Both the position numbers and the translations under genes were made by a program. From an uncultured Bacteroidales bacterium (GTDB lineage: Bacteria > Bacteroidota > Bacteroidia > Bacteroidales > Bacteroidaceae): DNA of 64,000 nucleotides. The notes under the pieces were generated by a model. The model was not told the DNA's origin. It did not search any database and saw nothing but the letters and a program-made list of their open reading frames with translations. Position 1 is the stretch's first letter; every line of letters starts with the position of its first letter. Of the stretch, positions 59,303 to 64,000 are shown one piece after another. The DNA lies in contig CADBWR010000001.1 of NCBI GenBank assembly GCA_902798425.1, positions 1 to 64,000 on the forward strand, read 5' to 3'.

Positions 59303-60780
59303 TTGATGACAATACTTTGAATGGCTTCCTTAGCAATGGTCAGTGAATAGTGTTCGCCGTCGATGGCAAGGTCTAAGCCTGCAGGATCTTTACCTTGGTT
59401 TATCACTACGACGGCCAGACTGCCGTCAGAGTTGCGTACGGCAGTAGCCATTACTTCTCTGCTATCATATTTCACGCCCAGCACTTTGGCATCAGGACGT
59501 AGGAAACGGCTGAAGTGTGCCATAGCGTAGTACATGGGAGTGAAATACACCTCGTCACTCTCCGGGTCTACCAGCACAGGAGCAAGACACCAGTTGTTGG
59601 CCCAGTTGGGACCACCTTGACGGTCAAGTACCATGTTCCAGTCAATCCATCCGTCTACCCAGTTGTTGAGGCAGCCAATCAGGTCGCGGGCGTAGCGGAA
59701 TACAGGGACATATTTCGGGTGCAGATACTTCTGGTCGTCTGGAGCCCAGTCCCATCCCCAGTCCGTAGCTTCGCACTGCCAGTACCAGGCGTCGTCTTTC
59801 CAATGAGGTAGCTCGGCATCGACGCAGCCCTCGGTTTCAATGAGGTGCTTCTCAGGTGCTTTCTCATGCGCCTTTGTCAGCAGTTCGGGGAACCACTCTA
59901 CAGTACTTTCATACCAGTGGATGGCTAGACCGCCAAAGTAGCGGGAAGTAGCCTCGTCAGCATACATGGCGTCAATCCATTCGGTAATGCCTACACGATT
60001 CTGGTCGTAGCCCAGAATCTGCAGTTCACCAAATCCTGCTTTCTCGAAAGTCGGACCCATATAGTCGCGGACAAAGGCTGACTCGCCCTTAGGATCCCAG
60101 TTCATGCTTTCCCAGTTGTTGCCGTTGCCATAAGGCTCGTTGACGGGGGTCATACCCCAGATGTCGATACCTTTGGACTTGTAGGCCTCCAAGTATTTTA
60201 CCAGGTAGTCGGCATAGAGTTGCTGATATTGTGGCAACAGGTAGCCACCGACATACTTTTTGTTATCTTTCATCCACCAGGGAGCACTCCATGGTGAGGC
60301 GACAATGCGGAAACCGTCCTTTGATGCTGCTTGAGCATCTTTGATGAGTGGCAGCAGCGTCTCTTCATCAGGCTGAATAGTGAAGTGCTCAAGCAGTGTG
60401 TCACCCTCTACTTCTGCGTAGCAATAGTTGCCTCTGGAGAAGTCACACGAACCAATATGTGTGCGTGTCAACGAGTAGCGCGCACCATCGGGACCGAAGT
60501 AGGCATCGATGACTTGCTGACGTTTGTCCTTGCTGAGGCGTGCCAGCAGTGACGAGGTAGCCTCCGTAAAGGAACCGCCAATACCCGTCAGTGTCTGTCG
60601 CTCTTCTTTGGTGTTTACTTCGATGAGAACTGTCTTTTTAGCAGGTTCAAATTCTGTAATTTGAGCCATGTGCTCACCCTCTGATGAGGTCTCCCAAACG
60701 CTGATGCTGGGCTTTGAGCAGCCTTGCAGTACAAGGGCACCCAGGAACAGCGAGCTGAGGAGTGAATAATTCTTTTTCAT
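59299..60780 (-). CDS. GH30-family lipoprotein (beta-1,6-glucanase/glucosidase-like)
   Basis: Surface or periplasmic lipoprotein of 493 residues; the signal ends in LVLQGCSK with a lipobox Cys near 21. The GH30 fold is shown by LTGIGGSFTEATSSLLA, SPWSAPWWMKDN, the acid/base Glu near 214 in MTPVNEPYGNG, the probable nucleophile Glu near 317 in LIETEGCVD and IDWNMVLDRQGGPNWANN. The sequence style is that of subfamilies with beta-1,6-glucanase or glucosylceramidase activity rather than glucuronoxylanase; specificity is uncertain. Middle gene of an operon with a GPH transporter and a large GH94-like protein. Confidence 0.9.
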   Translation of the reverse strand: MKKNYSLLSSLFLGALVLQGCSKPSISVWETSSEGEHMAQITEFEPAKKTVLIEVNTKEERQTLTGIGGSFTEATSSLLARLSKDKRQQVIDAYFGPDGARYSLTRTHIGSCDFSRGNYCYAEVEGDTLLEHFTIQPDEETLLPLIKDAQAASKDGFRIVASPWSAPWWMKDNKKYVGGYLLPQYQQLYADYLVKYLEAYKSKGIDIWGMTPVNEPYGNGNNWESMNWDPKGESAFVRDYMGPTFEKAGFGELQILGYDQNRVGITEWIDAMYADEATSRYFGGLAIHWYESTVEWFPELLTKAHEKAPEKHLIETEGCVDAELPHWKDDAWYWQCEATDWGWDWAPDDQKYLHPKYVPVFRYARDLIGCLNNWVDGWIDWNMVLDRQGGPNWANNWCLAPVLVDPESDEVYFTPMYYAMAHFSRFLRPDAKVLGVKYDSREVMATAVRNSDGSLAVVVINQGKDPAGLDLAIDGEHYSLTIAKEAIQSIVIK

Positions 60781-60801
60781 AAGGTCTAATAGCTTTTGGG
60801 G

Positions 60802-63800
60802 TTATACAGTGATGTCTAATTCTGATAATTGGCGGGCAAAGAGACGGGCACTGTCAGAAGCTGACAACGTCATGCCGTTTCCACTGCCGCGGTGGTAGGT
60901 AATCTGTGCGCCACAATAGGTGAAGGTGAGCGTACCGTCGGGAAGGTATTCGTCGTCTCTCAACAGGGTAGGACAGAACGATACCTGGCCATGCTGTACA
61001 CGGACACCCAGTTCACCGAAACGACAGAGGATGTCCTCCTTGACCTGACCAGTCATACCAGGCTGGCGGGCTCCCTTGCCCCATGGGGTATGCGAGTAAG
61101 CATCGGTAGAGAATGCTCCATATTCACGAGCACTTTTATGGATGCCTGTTCCTTCCAGAATAGCATGGTAGTGGCGTGCCAGTGCCTCCGTTTCAGGAGC
61201 CTTGGCATCCAGTGCTTGGAAGTAGCACTCCTGTGTGGCTACTAGCAACTTCGATACCATGTGCCAATAGATGCTACCCAGTCCCTCATAGGCATAGAAT
61301 GTGCCACTGCGACCGGTAAAGGCTTTGTGGTCGAAAGTTTCTTCAAAAAGGTCCAGCAGGACTTTCTGCTCTGTGTCAGCCACGCCGATAGCCTTCATGG
61401 CTGTTTCCAAGTCGTTGGCATTCCGGAAGGTACCGTTGAAATGCAGCGTTCCGCGAACGTCCTGGCTCACCAGACGCTTGTCGCCACCCTCCACCATGCT
61501 CCGCAGCAGGGCCGAACGCTTCAGCGCATCAGCGGGCAGACAGTTCTTTTCGAGGAATCCCGGCAACTCCTTATTCGGATAGAGCATGTAGCTCTGCTGG
61601 TCTTCACGCCACAGACGACTATTGCGCAGTGCGTCAAGCAGGGTGAGTGCTTCTGCTGGAGTCAGCACGCCAGCGCTGAGCACAGCCACTTGACCTTCAA
61701 GCATTTCTGCCAGTGTGCGGATGCCGGCAAAGTGGCCATCGGTGAGTTCTAGAATATTATAAGCATGGTACAGGCCGTCGGCTCTGCGGTTAGCACGGAT
61801 GCTCTCTGCCACAGGTGCTAAGGCTGCTGAAAGGAATGCCAATACGTCATTACGCTGCACCTTGACATAACCTTCGCTGAAGGAGTGGGCATAGATTTTC
61901 TGACGATAAGCTGTCGATGCCTCACCCAGTGCGTCCATGACAGCCTGTGTGCCTGTCTGTGCGAGGGCTGCACCGGTTTCTTTCATCCATGTTGCTACTT
62001 CGTTGGAGAGTGTGAACTCCTTTGCATCAGCGGCAGCTACGATGTTACGGTAGAACTTCAGTGCACGATGCAGATAGCATAGCGTGACTACCGACAGACC
62101 ACCACCCACCAAGGCATTGTTGGCGTCGTTCCATTCTGGGCGCTGGGTGTTCATCCAGATACCACCGTTGGGAATGAAGTTGGACAGTTTAGCCAGTAGT
62201 GATACGAGCACTTTCTCTAACAATGATGCTTTGATAGTTGCTCCTTGAGCATCTTTCAGCAATGCCGCATCAACGCCCTTGGCTGCCATTTCCTTCTTCA
62301 GACGGTCGCTGAGTGGTGCATCAAAGCAGATAGTGTCTTTAGGGTTCTTCAGTATCTCTTGATAGCGCTTGATGCGGTAGGGCACGTTGGCAAAGGGATA
62401 CGCTGGCGTATCCAGACGTGCTGCGAGATGTCCGGGGGCATGAGCTTCTTCGGCCTCCATCAGACGCAGCAAGTATATAATCTGGTGGTCGCCCCAATAG
62501 CCAATGTACGACCATGGGTCTGCCGGGTCTTCTGTCTCCCAGTCAAAGCCTGCTTTGGTGACACGATAGGGGTTGTAACCGTCAGCTGTCGTACAACTGA
62601 GGAATTTCTCAGTCATAGCTTCCAGCAGTGTGGGGAACGATACTGCAAGTGCCTCCCAGTTTTGGAAGATGTCACGCCAGTTGCCTTCGTAGTCCAGCAC
62701 AGGTTTGCCGGTAACGGGGTCTGTGGTATTGATGTTGAACTTATTCCAAGGACGGGTGGGGTCACCATGGCGACGGCTGAAACCCAGCGGCAGTGGATTC
62801 TCTGTTGAGGGTTCCGCCATGGGAATGCCGCCACGCATGATATTGAACATCGTGTTTGAGAAGTGGCGGGCTGTACGTGCCTCGTCAGCAGTATGCTGTA
62901 TGCCGTCAGCCTGAGCAACCAACTGCACCAGCTGTGCTTTGGCGTCTTCCAAATCACGGTTAAGTAGCTCTTTGACATTCTCCGTGGTGCGTAGCAGCTC
63001 CATCAGACTGACAACGTCTGTCTGATCCTTCATGACATCAGCGACGATGGTCCAGGACTTCTTTTCTTTGGCGGCAATCTCAAAGGTTGTCCCCAACAGG
63101 TATGCGCCACACTCACCCTTGACAAGTGTCTCCTCGTGGAGTGGCTGTCCCTTGCGGAATGCCGGTATCTGGGCGGCTGACAGCAGATGTGTAGGATTCT
63201 CCAGTCCTGTCTGCCAGACGATATTGCATCGTAAGGCCTCGCTGGGTTCAGCACGGTCAATGATGATGGCACTCAGGCAGAACAGCCCCATACCAGTCTC
63301 CTGCTCCAACTGTGTCTGCTTATAGGCATTGACCAGATTGCTCGATGCCTGTTGCAGACCACTGGGCACTCCACAGGGCATGATATTCTGCAGACCATCC
63401 ACCATCTCTATCTTGACACTTGTTGCCCCTAGATTCTCCAGCGTTGCCTCACGTTGGAATCCAAAGCGGTCGCCAGGTGTCCAACTCCAGCGGAAGGCCA
63501 GCTGCCAGTCGTTGTTGATTTCCTCGAAGATAACGCTGTTGCCGATGCGGCTCTTGTATAGGTTGCGATTCAGCGAGAATTCTGCCTCACTGCGAATGGA
63601 GAAAGGTTCCCAGCAGCGCTTGTCGCCAGCACGGCGCAGCAATGTCTTGCTGCCCGTATACTCTGCCGAGGCTGTTACACGGTCATCGGTTTCATAAGGA
63701 AACAGCGCCCATTCGGCACTGCGGCGACCTGCGGTAATGCCACCGTTGCTGGACATGAAAGTCCAGAGGTCGGTGCCGCTCACCACGTTCATGAAGAACG

Positions 63801-63870
63801 GCTCCATGGTATCCACATCTTTGATTTGGAAGTATGCTTGATCCTCCATAGTTTTCGTTTGGTTACTCAT
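60802..63870 (-). CDS. Large GH94-like cytosolic carbohydrate-active protein, unassigned
   Basis: A 1022-residue protein with no signal peptide and many aromatic and beta-rich segments. The first 300 residues resemble the beta-sandwich of glycoside phosphorylases (FMSSNGGITAGRRSAEWALF; RWSWTPGDRFGFQREATL). The C-terminal half looks like an (alpha/alpha)6 barrel: GYWGDHQIIYLLRLM, PEWNDANNALVGGGLSVV (578-595), YEGLGSIYWHMVSKLLVA and GARQPGMTGQVKEDILCRFGELGV. The WND at 580-582 resembles the DWND motif holding the general acid Asp of GH94 phosphorylases. It may act as a phosphorylase or hydrolase on imported oligosaccharides. I cannot assign a family with confidence. Confidence 0.72.
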   Translation of the reverse strand: MSNQTKTMEDQAYFQIKDVDTMEPFFMNVVSGTDLWTFMSSNGGITAGRRSAEWALFPYETDDRVTASAEYTGSKTLLRRAGDKRCWEPFSIRSEAEFSLNRNLYKSRIGNSVIFEEINNDWQLAFRWSWTPGDRFGFQREATLENLGATSVKIEMVDGLQNIMPCGVPSGLQQASSNLVNAYKQTQLEQETGMGLFCLSAIIIDRAEPSEALRCNIVWQTGLENPTHLLSAAQIPAFRKGQPLHEETLVKGECGAYLLGTTFEIAAKEKKSWTIVADVMKDQTDVVSLMELLRTTENVKELLNRDLEDAKAQLVQLVAQADGIQHTADEARTARHFSNTMFNIMRGGIPMAEPSTENPLPLGFSRRHGDPTRPWNKFNINTTDPVTGKPVLDYEGNWRDIFQNWEALAVSFPTLLEAMTEKFLSCTTADGYNPYRVTKAGFDWETEDPADPWSYIGYWGDHQIIYLLRLMEAEEAHAPGHLAARLDTPAYPFANVPYRIKRYQEILKNPKDTICFDAPLSDRLKKEMAAKGVDAALLKDAQGATIKASLLEKVLVSLLAKLSNFIPNGGIWMNTQRPEWNDANNALVGGGLSVVTLCYLHRALKFYRNIVAAADAKEFTLSNEVATWMKETGAALAQTGTQAVMDALGEASTAYRQKIYAHSFSEGYVKVQRNDVLAFLSAALAPVAESIRANRRADGLYHAYNILELTDGHFAGIRTLAEMLEGQVAVLSAGVLTPAEALTLLDALRNSRLWREDQQSYMLYPNKELPGFLEKNCLPADALKRSALLRSMVEGGDKRLVSQDVRGTLHFNGTFRNANDLETAMKAIGVADTEQKVLLDLFEETFDHKAFTGRSGTFYAYEGLGSIYWHMVSKLLVATQECYFQALDAKAPETEALARHYHAILEGTGIHKSAREYGAFSTDAYSHTPWGKGARQPGMTGQVKEDILCRFGELGVRVQHGQVSFCPTLLRDDEYLPDGTLTFTYCGAQITYHRGSGNGMTLSASDSARLFARQLSELDITV

Positions 63871-63876
63871 AATCGT

Positions 63877-64000
63877 TTATTTCTTGATGTTTGCTTGTAT
63901 CTTCTTGAAATGCTTGCGCAACTTGGCAGGTGTCGAGGAGTAGGGAAACAGACGGTGCACCTTTTTTAATAAGTAGTAGGCCTGGCGGGGGTATAGTTTG
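63877..64000 (-). CDS. C-terminal fragment of an unidentified protein (partial)
   Basis: The minus strand is open from the window edge to a TAA at 63877-63879, reading 40 residues that start KLYPRQAYYLLKKVHRLFPY and end FKKIQANIKK. It lies six bases upstream of the GH94-like start, so it belongs to the same operon. The segment is basic and helical and I do not recognise it. The rest of the gene is outside the window. Confidence 0.6.
   Translation of the reverse strand, partial: KLYPRQAYYLLKKVHRLFPYSSTPAKLRKHFKKIQANIKK

Overview
The window looks like a chromosomal segment of a Prevotella-like member of the Bacteroidales. The evidence is the many promoters with the Bacteroidetes TAnnTTTG -7 box (often with TTTG 19-20 bp upstream), weak or absent Shine-Dalgarno sites, the trpBEGDCFA gene order, a lipoprotein TamA (TamL) beside TamB, C-terminal tails of the type IX secretion kind on exported proteins, and many plant-polysaccharide enzymes. 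I saw no phage, transposase, integrase or CRISPR array. It reads as core chromosome with carbohydrate-utilisation genes.

Layout. 1-725: 3' end of a 5S rRNA, its terminator, and a 600-bp repeat-rich spacer. 725-6080: MscS channel, exonuclease III, an initiator-type tRNA, a TetR regulator, FabG and a small membrane protein. 6071-15991: one long + strand run with a pseudouridine synthase, TamB, TamL, mannonate dehydratase and a lipid-kinase-like protein. 16021-20925: glycogen module (debranching enzyme, GT4, GH57) behind a promoter that carries a 12-bp inverted repeat. 20933-24860: SGNH hydrolase, hydroxyacid dehydrogenase, type II pantothenate kinase, a repeat-rich spacer, a small secreted protein and an MgtC-like protein. 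24976-28823: tatA-tatC-(NapH/NapG fusion)-Tat lipoprotein reductase. 28827-32108: minus-strand run yhiN, rfbD, DUF4924, LysE. 32256-34344: ROK glucokinase and a two-domain lipoprotein. 34403-41346: complete tryptophan operon with a leader peptide and attenuator. 41349-45809: pectin pair (GH28-GH105 fusion, PL1). 45872-54980: AmgK-like/RapZ-C fusion, two tandem secreted CotH proteins, guaA and a MurU-like nucleotidyltransferase. 55040-64000: GH3 enzyme converging on a minus-strand set of GPH transporter, GH30 lipoprotein and a large unassigned GH94-like cytosolic protein.

The most notable items are these. The trp leader (17 residues with tandem Trp codons at 34460-34513) is followed by mutually exclusive hairpins. 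The Tat translocase genes are linked to a fused Fe-S electron-transfer protein and a probable Tat substrate. An APH kinase is fused to the RapZ C-terminal domain and lies near a MurU-like enzyme, which together suggest MurNAc salvage. A remnant of a small secreted-protein gene sits beside a 21-bp repeat array. Several stock microsatellites sit at gene junctions and also in frame inside coding sequences, including TrpF. All functions come from reading motifs and general family knowledge; no database search was run.
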